Made by a program: the position numbers and the translations under genes. DNA of 64,000 nucleotides, from contig NZ_JALKBE010000002.1 of the NCBI RefSeq assembly GCF_023015885.1, positions 124,001 through 188,000 of the forward strand, read 5' to 3'. Under the pieces are notes generated by a model. That model was not told the DNA's origin. It did not search any database and saw only the letters and a program-made list of their open reading frames with translations. Shown in pieces: positions 16,806-24,963 of this stretch. Every line of letters begins with the position of its first letter. The stretch's first letter is position 1. Source of the stretch: Aliiroseovarius sp. S1123 (GTDB taxonomy: Bacteria > Pseudomonadota > Alphaproteobacteria > Rhodobacterales > Rhodobacteraceae).

Positions 16806-17267
16806 ATGCGCAATATTCTTGGAACGGCTCTTGTTGCCGTGGCCGCACTGACCGCCCCAGCTTTTGCTGACGGTCACGGTAAACAGATGAGCGATCACGC
16901 CATCACTTATGCGTTCAATGGTGACTTCGATGACGCGACCTTTGCGGTTGAAACGGCCATTGTGGGGCAGGGGTTGGTCATCGACTATGTCAGCCACACT
17001 GGCGATATGCTTGAACGCACCAAGGGCGATGTGGGTTCGGACGTGACGATTTTTGAAGCCGCGGACATTTTCCTGTTCTGCTCGGCCAAAATCAGCCGCG
17101 AAGTGATGGAGGCAGACGCCGCCAACATCTCGTTCTGTCCCTACAGCATCTTCGTGACCGACACGAATGGCGAGGTGCGCATTGGATATCGCACCTATCC
17201 AGAAGGCGAAATGCAGAAAGTCCAAGCACTTCTGGATGGAATCGTACAGGAAGCAATCGCCGAGTAA
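16806..17267 (+). CDS. DUF302 domain exported protein
   Basis: A 153-residue protein with a clear signal peptide (to about AFA, residue 20) and one DUF302 domain. The domain is recognised by the order SFxGDF-like start, VSHTGDMLERT, FLFCSAKISREVME and CPYSIFVTD. DUF302 proteins are small periplasmic or membrane-attached proteins often found in sulfur-oxidation and sulfide-detoxification clusters; their chemistry is unknown. Two cysteines (FCSA near 95 and FCPY near 113) could bind heme, metal or sulfur. The start ATG 16806 follows AGGAGGAAAAC. It has its own promoter/operator and terminator, so it is a separate unit between soxF and the permease genes. Confidence 0.8.
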   Translation: MRNILGTALVAVAALTAPAFADGHGKQMSDHAITYAFNGDFDDATFAVETAIVGQGLVIDYVSHTGDMLERTKGDVGSDVTIFEAADIFLFCSAKISREVMEADAANISFCPYSIFVTDTNGEVRIGYRTYPEGEMQKVQALLDGIVQEAIAE

Positions 17268-17291
17268 CGTCGATTTGGCTTGAAAACCAAG

Positions 17292-17325
17292 GCCCCGCGT
17301 GTCGCAATGATGCGCGGGGCTTTTG
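17292..17325 (+). terminator. Terminator after the DUF302 gene
   Basis: A perfect 8-base-pair GC stem (17292-17299 with 17313-17320) is followed by TTTTGCTT. It lies 25 bases after the DUF302 stop. Confidence 0.8.
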
Positions 17326-17351
17326 CTTGACGCAGGGTCGAGAGAAAAAAC

Positions 17352-17367
17352 ATTCAAAAAAGTGAAT
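17352..17367. promoter_or_regulatory. SoxR-type operator upstream of the YeeE/persulfide dioxygenase operon
   Basis: ATTC-N8-GAAT within a perfect dyad ACATTCA-N6-TGAATGT (17350-17369). TTGACG at 17327-17332 can serve as a -35 element with the operator over the -10. It precedes the permease, dioxygenase and sulfurtransferase genes, the same set controlled by BigR in Xylella and Agrobacterium. This is the strongest of the three copies. Confidence 0.65.
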
Positions 17368-17437
17368 GTAACTCTTGTCCTGCCCGAATGGGCGTCCTAA
17401 GTTTAACACGCGAACAGAAATCCTGGTGAGGCATGAC

Positions 17438-17872
17438 ATGATCGAAACTGAATTCACACCGCTGGCAGCATCGCTCGGAGGTGCCTTGATAGGCTTGGCC
17501 TCGGTGCTTTTGATGTGGGTGCGCGGCAACATTTTGGGGGCGACCGGCATTCTGACTGGCTTCATGCAGCCCAGCAGCTCGGCCGACTGGGCGTGGCGTG
17601 CGGCTATTCTGGCCGGAATGGTAACTGGCCCGCTTGTCTATCTGTTCATCGCTGGCGAGTTTCCCGCGATCCAAGTGCCCGTCAGCACGCTGTCCATGAT
17701 CGTCGGCGGCGTCATTGTCGGGATCGGCGTGACCTACGGGTCGGGCTGTACGTCTGGCCACGGGGTTTGCGGCATGTCGCGCCTGTCTCCGCGCAGCTTC
17801 GTCGCCACACTTAGCTTCATGGCGGGTATCACCGTCATGGTGTTTGTCACCCGCCACATCTTTGGCCTGTAA
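17438..17872 (+). CDS. YeeE/YedE permease, N-terminal-half subunit
   Basis: A 144-residue membrane protein with about four hydrophobic helices, half the size of a full YeeE transporter. It carries the family signature GSGCTSGHGVCG near residues 104-115, with two cysteines that can relay sulfur. The companion gene 12 bases downstream encodes the other half. Start ATG 17438 is chosen over an in-frame ATG at 17375, which would add a hydrophilic stretch not seen in the family. The pair is a standard part of bigR/blh sulfur operons and probably imports or moves a sulfur compound. Confidence 0.85.
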   Translation: MIETEFTPLAASLGGALIGLASVLLMWVRGNILGATGILTGFMQPSSSADWAWRAAILAGMVTGPLVYLFIAGEFPAIQVPVSTLSMIVGGVIVGIGVTYGSGCTSGHGVCGMSRLSPRSFVATLSFMAGITVMVFVTRHIFGL

Positions 17873-17884
17873 GGAGAGACCGAT

Positions 17885-18328
17885 ATGCAGTTGATCGTCA
17901 TCTACGTTATCGGCCTGATCTTCGGCCTTGGTATCTCGATTTCTGGCATGGCCAACCCTGCCAAAGTCCTGAACTTCTTCGACTTTGCAGGCATTTGGGA
18001 CCCAAGCCTGATCTTCGTGATGGGTGCTGCGATTGTGGTCACGGCGCCTGGCTATTTCCTGGTGCTGAAACGCCCCAAACCGGTCTTCGGCAATGGCTTT
18101 ACCTTGCCGGGCACCAAACTGATTGATCGCCGTCTGATCGGCGGGTCCTTCACCTTTGGTCTGGGCTGGGGTCTGGCCGGCTTCTGCCCCGGTGCCTCGC
18201 TTCCCGTGCTGTCGACCGGCAACCCGGACGTTCTGATCTTCACGGCCTCATTCATCGTGGGCATTTTCATCGCCCGCTTCATGATCCAGCGGAGCGCGCA
18301 ACAGCGCGACGCCGCAACTACAAGCTAA
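17885..18328 (+). CDS. YeeE/YedE permease, C-terminal-half subunit (DUF6691 type)
   Basis: A 147-residue membrane protein with about four helices. It carries the family GMANPAKVLNFFD block near residues 18-32 and GLAGFCPGASLP near residues 98-109, where the cysteine lies in a substrate-path position. It is translated from its own AGGAG site and should form a heteromeric transporter with the preceding half. The split form is usual for YeeE genes next to ETHE1-like dioxygenases. Confidence 0.85.
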   Translation: MQLIVIYVIGLIFGLGISISGMANPAKVLNFFDFAGIWDPSLIFVMGAAIVVTAPGYFLVLKRPKPVFGNGFTLPGTKLIDRRLIGGSFTFGLGWGLAGFCPGASLPVLSTGNPDVLIFTASFIVGIFIARFMIQRSAQQRDAATTS

Positions 18329-18367
18329 CTCCGGATCCCAATCCGGGCCCCAAGGAAAGGACATGTC

Positions 18368-19255
18368 ATGACTGACTATCCCGTAAACACCGACCTGATC
18401 CCCGAAGTGAAAGCCTTCTTCGAGCCGGATTCGAACACGATTTCCTATGTGGTCAAAGATCCGACCTCGGATGCCTGTGCGGTGATCGACAGCGTCATGG
18501 ACATCGATTACGCCGCTGGCCGGATTTCGCACGAGCACGCGGATGAGATCATCGACTATATCCAGTCCAATGGGCTAAAGCTTGAGTGGCTGATCGAAAC
18601 CCATGTTCACGCGGATCACCTGTCGGCAGCGCCCTATATCCAGCAAAAGCTGGGCGGCAAGATCGGCATCGGCAGCCAGATCACCGTTGTGCAGGACGTG
18701 TTCGGAAAGGTCTTCAATGAAGGCACCGAATTCCAGCGCGACGGCAGCCAGTTCGACGCCTTGTTCGAGGACGGTGACACCTACAAAATCGGCAATATGG
18801 ACGTATTTGCCATGCATACGCCGGGCCATACGCCCGCCTGTATGGTGCATGTGGTCGGGAATGCCGCATTCGTGGGCGACACACTGTTCATGCCGGATGG
18901 GGGCTCGGCCCGTGCCGATTTCCCGGGTGGGGATGCGGGCATCCTATATGACTCGATCCAGAAGGTTCTGGCATTGCCGGACGAAACCCGTCTATTCATG
19001 TGCCACGATTACGGCCCCAATGGCCGTGACATTCAGTGGGAGACCACCGTGGTAGATGAAAAAGAGCACAACATTCACGTTGGTGCCGGAAAGACTCGCG
19101 AAGAGTTCGTGAAGTTCCGTACCGAACGGGACGCTCAACTGGATATGCCACGCCTGATTATTCCTTCGCTTCAGGTCAACATGCGTGCGGGCGAAATGCC
19201 CCCCGCAGATGAGGACGGAAAAACCTTCCTGAAGGTTCCCGTTAACGCGCTTTAA
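18368..19255 (+). CDS. ETHE1/Blh-like persulfide dioxygenase (MBL fold)
   Basis: A 295-residue metallo-beta-lactamase-fold enzyme. The iron-ligand motif THVHADH occupies residues 78-84, with further ligands expected in HTPGHTP (near 152-158), FVGDTLF (near 171) and MCHDYG (near 214). Such enzymes use one Fe(II) to oxidise glutathione persulfide to sulfite. In bigR operons the homologue Blh sits with the same permease halves and a DUF442 domain, here encoded separately 9 bases downstream. It likely removes cytoplasmic persulfide produced during sulfide or thiosulfate use. Confidence 0.9.
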   Translation: MTDYPVNTDLIPEVKAFFEPDSNTISYVVKDPTSDACAVIDSVMDIDYAAGRISHEHADEIIDYIQSNGLKLEWLIETHVHADHLSAAPYIQQKLGGKIGIGSQITVVQDVFGKVFNEGTEFQRDGSQFDALFEDGDTYKIGNMDVFAMHTPGHTPACMVHVVGNAAFVGDTLFMPDGGSARADFPGGDAGILYDSIQKVLALPDETRLFMCHDYGPNGRDIQWETTVVDEKEHNIHVGAGKTREEFVKFRTERDAQLDMPRLIIPSLQVNMRAGEMPPADEDGKTFLKVPVNAL

Positions 19256-19264
19256 GAGGTTCCA

Positions 19265-19594
19265 ATGCAAACCAAGAAACTGGATGACACCATCACGGTG
19301 TCGCATCAGATTGCGGTCGAAGATGTGAAAGCCATCCGCGATCAGGGATTTACCGTCCTGATGTGCAACCGCCCGGATGGTGAGGATCCCGGTCAGCCGT
19401 CATGGGAAGACGTCAAGACCGAGGCCGAGGCTGCGGGCTTGAAGGCCGTCTTCCTGCCGGTGGCATCGCGCGAAGACGCCATCGCCATGAAAGAGCCGTT
19501 CCAGGCTGCGATGGAAGCTGCGGACGGCCCGGTTTTTGCCTATTGCCGGACCGGTACGCGCTGCGAAATTTTGTGGACCCTCGCAAACAGTTAA
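19265..19594 (+). CDS. DUF442 / TIGR01244-family sulfurtransferase-phosphatase-like protein
   Basis: A 109-residue protein of the DUF442 fold, which is related to protein tyrosine phosphatases and works as a sulfurtransferase in Blh fusions. The active-site loop YCRTGTRCE places the nucleophile at C94; C100 in the same loop is an extra cysteine where many relatives have serine. In some proteobacteria this domain is fused to the MBL dioxygenase; here it is a separate gene 9 bases downstream. It probably hands persulfide sulfur to or from the dioxygenase. Confidence 0.82.
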   Translation: MQTKKLDDTITVSHQIAVEDVKAIRDQGFTVLMCNRPDGEDPGQPSWEDVKTEAEAAGLKAVFLPVASREDAIAMKEPFQAAMEAADGPVFAYCRTGTRCEILWTLANS

Positions 19595-19641
19595 TCCGGT
19601 CTGGTATCTGCCAACCGGTTTGAAATAAACGGAAATTTGCC

Positions 19642-21384
19642 ATGAACGTGATCAAGGCTATGGCGGCGCGTGGCGCTGCCCTGGGACAATTTGTGCCTTT
19701 GCTGGACTGGGGGCGCCGCTACGATCAGGGGGCGTTTTCGGCCGACTTGTTGGCAGCGGTGATCGTCACGATCATGCTGATTCCGCAGTCTTTGGCTTAT
19801 GCACTTCTGGCGGGTCTTCCGGCCGAGATGGGGCTCTATGCCTCGATCCTGCCCTTGGTCGCCTATGCAATTTTCGGAACGTCGCGGGCGCTGGCCGTTG
19901 GGCCGGTCGCAGTGGTCAGCCTGATGACCGCTGCCGCGGTCGGGAACCTCGATCTGCCCAGCCAAGCCGACTATATCGCCGCCGCGATCACTTTGGCCTT
20001 TCTATCCGGCCTGATCCTGCTGGTCATGGGCGTGTTCCGTTTGGGCTTTCTGGCGAATTTCCTAAGTCACCCGGTGATTGCTGGGTTCATCACGGCTTCG
20101 GGCCTGCTGATCGCCACCAGTCAGCTGAAGCACATTCTTGGGATCGAGGCGCATGGCCATTCCCTGATCAACCTGTTTGGCTCGCTGTTTGCACATCTGG
20201 GGCAGACCAATCTGATCACGCTGGTGATCGGTGCAGCCTCAGTCGCGTTCCTGTTCTGGGTGCGAAAGGGGCTGAAACCCCTGTTGATGTCCCTTGGGCT
20301 TGGTGACCGTCTGGCCGGCAGTCTGGCCAAAGCAGGTCCCGTGGGCGCCGTGGTGGTGACCACATTGATCAGCTGGGGCTTTGATCTGCAGTCGAAGGGC
20401 GTTGCCATCGTGGGCGACGTGCCACAAGGCCTGCCGCCCCTGACCATGCCCAGCTTTGATGCGGATCTGTGGACCAGCCTGTTTGGCTCGGCGCTTCTGA
20501 TCTCGATCATCGGCTTCGTTGAATCGATCTCGGTCGCGCAAACGTTGGCCGCGAAGAAGCGCCAGCGCATCGTGCCGGATCAGGAACTGGTGGGCCTTGG
20601 CGCCTCGAACATCGCAGCGGCCATGTCCGGCGGCTATCCAGTCACAGGTGGCTTTGCCCGCTCGGTCGTGAACTTCGATGCAGGGGCCGAAACCCCAGCC
20701 GCCGGGGCCTTCACGGCCATCGGTATCCTGCTGGCCGCCATGTTCCTGACCCCGCTTCTGTATTTCCTTCCAAAAGCGACGCTGGCCGCAACGATCATCG
20801 TGGCGGTGCTGGGGCTGGTGGATTTCCACATCCTGAAAGCCACATGGCGCTATCACCGCGCGGATTTCACCGCGGTTCTGGCCACCATTCTGCTGACCTT
20901 GGGCTTCGGGGTTGAGATTGGCGTATCTGCAGGTGTCGTCCTGTCGATCGTACTCTATCTTTACAAAACCTCGCGTCCGCATATCGCCGAGGTCGGCTTG
21001 GTGCCGGGCACCCAGCATTTCCGGAACATCGACCGGCATAACGTACTTACTCATCCCGAGCTGGTCACGCTGCGGCTGGATGAAAACCTCTATTTCGCCA
21101 ATGCGCGCTATATCGAGGACTATCTGCTAGAGCGCACCGGTCGTGGAGGGTTGAAACACGTGGTCCTGATGTGCTCGGCGGTGAACGAGATTGACCTTTC
21201 TGCCCTTGAAACGCTGGAAGAGCTGGAACGGCAGCTTTCTGACAGCGGCATCACGCTCAGCTTGTCCGAGGTCAAGGGCCCGGTGATGGACCGTCTGCAG
21301 CGCACCGATTTTCTGGTTCACCTGTCCGGTGATGTCTATCTGACGCAGTACGCGGCAATGCGCGCGCTGGGGCCAGTGAACTAG
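19642..21384 (+). CDS. SulP-family anion transporter with STAS domain
   Basis: A 580-residue SLC26/SulP permease. It has about 12 hydrophobic segments from residue 25 to 420, including the signature IPQSLAYALLAGLPAEMGLYAS near residues 47-68 in broken form and FVESISVAQTLA near 292. A C-terminal STAS domain (about 450-560) contains VLMCSAVNEIDLSALETLEEL. Located right after the dioxygenase and sulfurtransferase genes, it probably moves sulfate, or bicarbonate/sulfite, across the inner membrane. In this context export or exchange of oxidised sulfur seems as likely as uptake. Confidence 0.9.
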   Translation: MNVIKAMAARGAALGQFVPLLDWGRRYDQGAFSADLLAAVIVTIMLIPQSLAYALLAGLPAEMGLYASILPLVAYAIFGTSRALAVGPVAVVSLMTAAAVGNLDLPSQADYIAAAITLAFLSGLILLVMGVFRLGFLANFLSHPVIAGFITASGLLIATSQLKHILGIEAHGHSLINLFGSLFAHLGQTNLITLVIGAASVAFLFWVRKGLKPLLMSLGLGDRLAGSLAKAGPVGAVVVTTLISWGFDLQSKGVAIVGDVPQGLPPLTMPSFDADLWTSLFGSALLISIIGFVESISVAQTLAAKKRQRIVPDQELVGLGASNIAAAMSGGYPVTGGFARSVVNFDAGAETPAAGAFTAIGILLAAMFLTPLLYFLPKATLAATIIVAVLGLVDFHILKATWRYHRADFTAVLATILLTLGFGVEIGVSAGVVLSIVLYLYKTSRPHIAEVGLVPGTQHFRNIDRHNVLTHPELVTLRLDENLYFANARYIEDYLLERTGRGGLKHVVLMCSAVNEIDLSALETLEELERQLSDSGITLSLSEVKGPVMDRLQRTDFLVHLSGDVYLTQYAAMRALGPVN

Positions 21385-21492
21385 ACTGTGAACTAAGGGC
21401 GACGCTGCGTCATCTGGGGCAGGGCGGTCGGATTTATTGAACGCTTGTGCAATTCTTGCTAGGGCCGACCCAACAGTTACGGAGGGTTCCCC

Positions 21493-22260
21493 ATGCAGAT
21501 TACTGAGAACACCGTTGTCACCGTCTCGGGCGGGGCATCTGGTCTGGGCGGCGCAGTCGCCGAAGCGTTCGCCGCCGCAGGTGCCAAGGTTGGCATTTTC
21601 GACCTGAATGAAGAGGCCGGACAGGCCATGGCCAAAAAGCTGGGCGGTGCGTTCGCCAAGGTGGACGTGTCAGATGCCGCCTCGGTGGCCGAGGGCTTCA
21701 AGACGCTGCGCGCGGCCTTGGGACAAGAGCGCGTGATGGTGAACTGTGCGGGCATCGCACCCGCCGCCAAGACCCAGTCGAAGGGTGAACCGCATGACGC
21801 GGGTCTTTATGCCAAGGTCATCGGCGTGAACATGATCGGAACGTTCAACTGCGCTTCTCAGGCGGCAGCGGGCATGGCGATGGCCGACCCCGTGACCGAC
21901 GACGGCGAGCGCGGCGTGATCGTCAACACCGCCTCGATCGCGGCAATGGACGGCCAAATCGGCCAGCTGGCTTACGCGTCCTCGAAGGGTGGCGTGGTAG
22001 GCATGACCCTGCCCATGGCACGCGACCTGATGCGCGACGGCATCCGCGTGATGGCCATCGCTCCGGGCATCTTCAAAACACCGATGGTCGCCGGTCTACC
22101 GCAAGAGGTTCAGGACAGCCTTGGCGCTCAGGTGCCGTTCCCGTCGCGCCTTGGCGACCCGGCCGAATTCGCCGGCATGGTCCGCCACATCGTCGAAAAC
22201 TCGTTCCTGAACGGCGAAGTGATCCGTCTGGACGGCGCTGTGCGCATGGCGCCGCGCTAA
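21493..22260 (+). CDS. SDR oxidoreductase, 3-hydroxyacyl-CoA dehydrogenase (HSD17B10-like)
   Basis: A 255-residue short-chain dehydrogenase. The NAD site is [14 protein letters not shown] near residues 11-24, the acid marking NAD use is DLNEEAG near 36, and the catalytic region is [10 protein letters not shown] then YASSKGG near residues 157-161. The internal [16 protein letters not shown] region and the C-terminal [15 protein letters not shown] are typical of type-2 3-hydroxyacyl-CoA dehydrogenases, which act in fatty-acid or isoleucine breakdown. It has a GGAGG ribosome site and stands apart from the sulfur genes, from which it is separated by 108 bases. Confidence 0.88.
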   Translation: MQITENTVVTVSGGASGLGGAVAEAFAAAGAKVGIFDLNEEAGQAMAKKLGGAFAKVDVSDAASVAEGFKTLRAALGQERVMVNCAGIAPAAKTQSKGEPHDAGLYAKVIGVNMIGTFNCASQAAAGMAMADPVTDDGERGVIVNTASIAAMDGQIGQLAYASSKGGVVGMTLPMARDLMRDGIRVMAIAPGIFKTPMVAGLPQEVQDSLGAQVPFPSRLGDPAEFAGMVRHIVENSFLNGEVIRLDGAVRMAPR

Positions 22261-22328
22261 ACCCAATTGGCCGGGGGCGGGCGACCGCCCTCTGGCATCC
22301 CGCGCGCGGATCGCCTATGTAGCGCGCG

Positions 22329-23336
22329 ATGAATACGCAATCGAACATACGCCACGCGGCCCGCCTGTCGGTCGCTCCGATGATGGACTGGTCCGACCGT
22401 CACTGTCGGTATTTCCACCGGCTGATGAGTCGTCATGCGCTGCTGTATACAGAAATGGTCACTGCGCCCGCCTTGGTGCGTGGGGGGGCGTTGCATCTTC
22501 TGGACTACAACGTCGAGGAACACCCCGTGGCGGTACAGCTCGGCGGGTCGGACCCGAAGGAGCTGGCGGTGGCCACGAAACTGTGTGTTGAACGTGGCTA
22601 TGACGAAGTGAACCTGAATGTAGGTTGCCCGTCGGACCGCGTGCAGTCAGGCACGTTTGGTGCGGTGTTGATGCGTGATCCGGGACTGGTCGCCGATTGC
22701 ATGGCCGCGATGAAGGATGCCGCGCAAGACGTTGAAGTTACGGTAAAATGCCGCATTGGTGTGGACGAGCAAGAACCCGAATTGGTGCTGCCGGACTTCC
22801 TTGAAAAGGTCCAAGCCGCAGGTGTCAGTCGCTTCACCATTCACGCGCGCAAGGCTTGGCTTCAGGGGCTCAGCCCGAAAGAAAACCGGGACATCCCGCC
22901 TTTGGACTATCCGCTGGTTCACCGCATGAAAGAGACGTTTCCGCATCTGCACCTGTCGATCAACGGCGGCATCACGACGCTGGATGAAACCCGCGCGCAT
23001 CTCGAGGTCATGGACGGTGTGATGATCGGGCGGGCGGCGTATCACGACCCGGCAACTGTGCTGCTCGACGCGGATCAAGTGATCTTTGGCGACACCACGC
23101 CAGCGCGTACGGCGCATGAGGTTGTCGAGGCGATGTATCCCTATATCGAAGCGCGCTTGGCCGAAGGCATCCGTCTGCATTCGATCACCCGTCATATGCT
23201 GGGCATTTTCACCGGTCGCCCCGGTGCGCGTAAATGGCGGCGTATCCTATCCGAAGGGGCGTCGAAACCGGGGGCAGGGGTTGCGTTGGTCGCCGAAGCG
23301 CTGTCATCTGTGCCTGAACACGTCCCTGCCGACTGA
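22329..23336 (+). CDS. dusA: tRNA-dihydrouridine(20/20a) synthase DusA
   Basis: A 335-residue FMN-dependent TIM-barrel enzyme that reduces uridines in the tRNA D-loop. It has LSVAPMMDWSDRHCR near the N-terminus (FMN contact), TEMVTAPALVRG, and the catalytic-cysteine segment NLNVGCPSDRVQSG near residues 96-109. KCRIGVD and the IHARKAWLQGLSPKENRDIPPL block (given here in part) are diagnostic of the DusA subgroup. Cytoplasmic housekeeping gene, 8 bases upstream of the TauE gene and possibly cotranscribed with it. Confidence 0.93.
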   Translation: MNTQSNIRHAARLSVAPMMDWSDRHCRYFHRLMSRHALLYTEMVTAPALVRGGALHLLDYNVEEHPVAVQLGGSDPKELAVATKLCVERGYDEVNLNVGCPSDRVQSGTFGAVLMRDPGLVADCMAAMKDAAQDVEVTVKCRIGVDEQEPELVLPDFLEKVQAAGVSRFTIHARKAWLQGLSPKENRDIPPLDYPLVHRMKETFPHLHLSINGGITTLDETRAHLEVMDGVMIGRAAYHDPATVLLDADQVIFGDTTPARTAHEVVEAMYPYIEARLAEGIRLHSITRHMLGIFTGRPGARKWRRILSEGASKPGAGVALVAEALSSVPEHVPAD

Positions 23337-23344
23337 GGCCGTCT

Positions 23345-24169
23345 ATGCCTGATCTCTCAATCCTTTTGCCCATGACCGCGCTTTTGGCCGCGATCGGGGC
23401 CTTTGCAGGCGTCTTGGCCGGACTTTTGGGCGTGGGCGGTGGGATCGTGCTGGTCCCCGCATTCTTCTATGCGTTCTCGGCGCTGGGGTATGGCTCCGAC
23501 CAGTTGATGCAGATCTGCCTGGCGACCTCGCTTGCGACGATCATCGTGACCTCGGTCCGGTCGGTCCTGTCGCACAACAAGAAGGACGCGGTGGATTGGG
23601 ACATCCTGAAGGGCTGGGCGCCGGGCATTGCAGCAGGCGCGCTGATCGGGGTGATCATCGCCTCGGGCCTGAAATCTGTTGTTTTGCAGGCGATTTTTGG
23701 CGTTCTGGGCCTGTGTATCGGTGCCTATCTCGGCCTAGGGAAAGCCCATTGGCGTCTGGCCGAGGATATGCCTAAAGGTCCAAAGGTTGCGATGTTTGCA
23801 CCGGTTCTGGGATTCCTGTCGGTCCTGATGGGGATCGGAGGCGGCAGTTTCGGCGTGCCCCTTTTGACCCTGCACGGGCGCCCCATTCACAAGGCCGTGG
23901 CGACGGCAGCCGGGTTTGGCGTGCTGATCGCTGTGCCTTCTGTCCTTGGGTTTCTCTTCGTTCAAATCGACCCAGCTGGACGGCCCCCTTGGACCATCGG
24001 GGCCGTGAACATTCCTGCCTTCGTGCTGATCGTGTCGATGACGCTGTTCACCGCCCCGTTGGGTGTGAAGCTGGCCCACGCGATGGATCCGAAACCGCTG
24101 AGACGCGTGTTTGCGGTGTTCCTGACGCTGGTGGCGTTGAACATGCTGCGTAAGGCGGTGGGATGGTAG
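23345..24169 (+). CDS. TauE/SafE-family sulfite exporter
   Basis: A 274-residue inner-membrane protein with about eight hydrophobic helices in two repeats. The family glycine motifs are GLLGVGGGIVLVPAF near residues 26-40 and GIGGGSFGVPLLTLHG near 160-175. TauE/SafE proteins export sulfite or sulfoacetate. Its closeness to the persulfide dioxygenase, which makes sulfite, supports a role in sulfite efflux, but the operon placement after dusA weakens that link. Its 3' end overlaps the next gene by 7 bases. Confidence 0.87.
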   Translation: MPDLSILLPMTALLAAIGAFAGVLAGLLGVGGGIVLVPAFFYAFSALGYGSDQLMQICLATSLATIIVTSVRSVLSHNKKDAVDWDILKGWAPGIAAGALIGVIIASGLKSVVLQAIFGVLGLCIGAYLGLGKAHWRLAEDMPKGPKVAMFAPVLGFLSVLMGIGGGSFGVPLLTLHGRPIHKAVATAAGFGVLIAVPSVLGFLFVQIDPAGRPPWTIGAVNIPAFVLIVSMTLFTAPLGVKLAHAMDPKPLRRVFAVFLTLVALNMLRKAVGW

Positions 24170-24963
24170 GCACTCTGCGCGCAAAGTTTGATCGCCAAGG
24201 CTGGATAACGTTTCCCTATGACGAGGCGATCGCGCGCTGGGTTGAACAAGTCTATCCATTGGCACTTGAAGCACGCAGAGATCCCGAACAGATCGCGACT
24301 TGGCTTAGGTCAGGCGGCACGTGGTTTGTTGGGGTGAACGCCATCGATAATGACGGGCAGGGACGCGTCGGGGAGGGGCCCGCGCTGACCGGATCCTTGC
24401 GCGCGTTCATCGACGCCCGCTTTGGCTGGCATGATCTGGATCGGGCGCAGGTGTCGATCACCTATCCAGGCTATCCCCAGCCTGATCCGCACGAGACAGA
24501 GGCCGGGTTTCGCTATCGCCGAGACCGGGACGCCGCGCATCTAGACGGGTTGAAGCCCGAACTGCCGGGCGGTGGGCGCTGCGTGGCCGAGGCACATGCC
24601 TATGTGATCGGCATCCCCCTGACCCGCACGGATGACCGCGCCAGCCCGTTGGTTTTGTGGCCGGGCAGCCATCTGATCATGAGCAAAGCGATGCAAGAAG
24701 CGTTCACGGGCGTGCCCGCCGACCAAATGCGGCGCCATGACATCACCAAGGCCTATCAGGCGGCGCGGCGCGACGTGTTCGAGACCTGCCCGCGCATCAC
24801 GGTTCACGCTTTGCCCGGCGAGGCCTATTTGCTGGATCGCTTCACGCTGCACGGCGTTGCACCATGGCAGGACGGGGCAGAGGCCCCAGCTGAGGGGCGT
24901 ATGATTGCCTATTTCCGTCCGGATATGCCCGGCGGTGTGTCCGACTGGCTTACCCTGCCTTAG
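24163..24963 (+). CDS. Phytanoyl-CoA dioxygenase-like Fe(II)/2-oxoglutarate oxygenase
   Basis: A 266-residue protein with the metal triad of the PhyH superfamily: H126-x-D128 in AAHLDGL, distal H230 in LHGVAPW, and an Arg at about 246 (GRMIAYF) placed to bind 2-oxoglutarate. Blocks such as LVLWPGSHLIM and DRFTLHGVAPW are typical. The substrate is unknown; relatives hydroxylate small metabolites or lipids. The start overlaps the stop of the TauE gene (ATGGTAG), so translation is likely coupled. The 3' end overlaps the convergent thioesterase gene by 14 bases. Confidence 0.75.
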   Translation: MVGTLRAKFDRQGWITFPYDEAIARWVEQVYPLALEARRDPEQIATWLRSGGTWFVGVNAIDNDGQGRVGEGPALTGSLRAFIDARFGWHDLDRAQVSITYPGYPQPDPHETEAGFRYRRDRDAAHLDGLKPELPGGGRCVAEAHAYVIGIPLTRTDDRASPLVLWPGSHLIMSKAMQEAFTGVPADQMRRHDITKAYQAARRDVFETCPRITVHALPGEAYLLDRFTLHGVAPWQDGAEAPAEGRMIAYFRPDMPGGVSDWLTLP

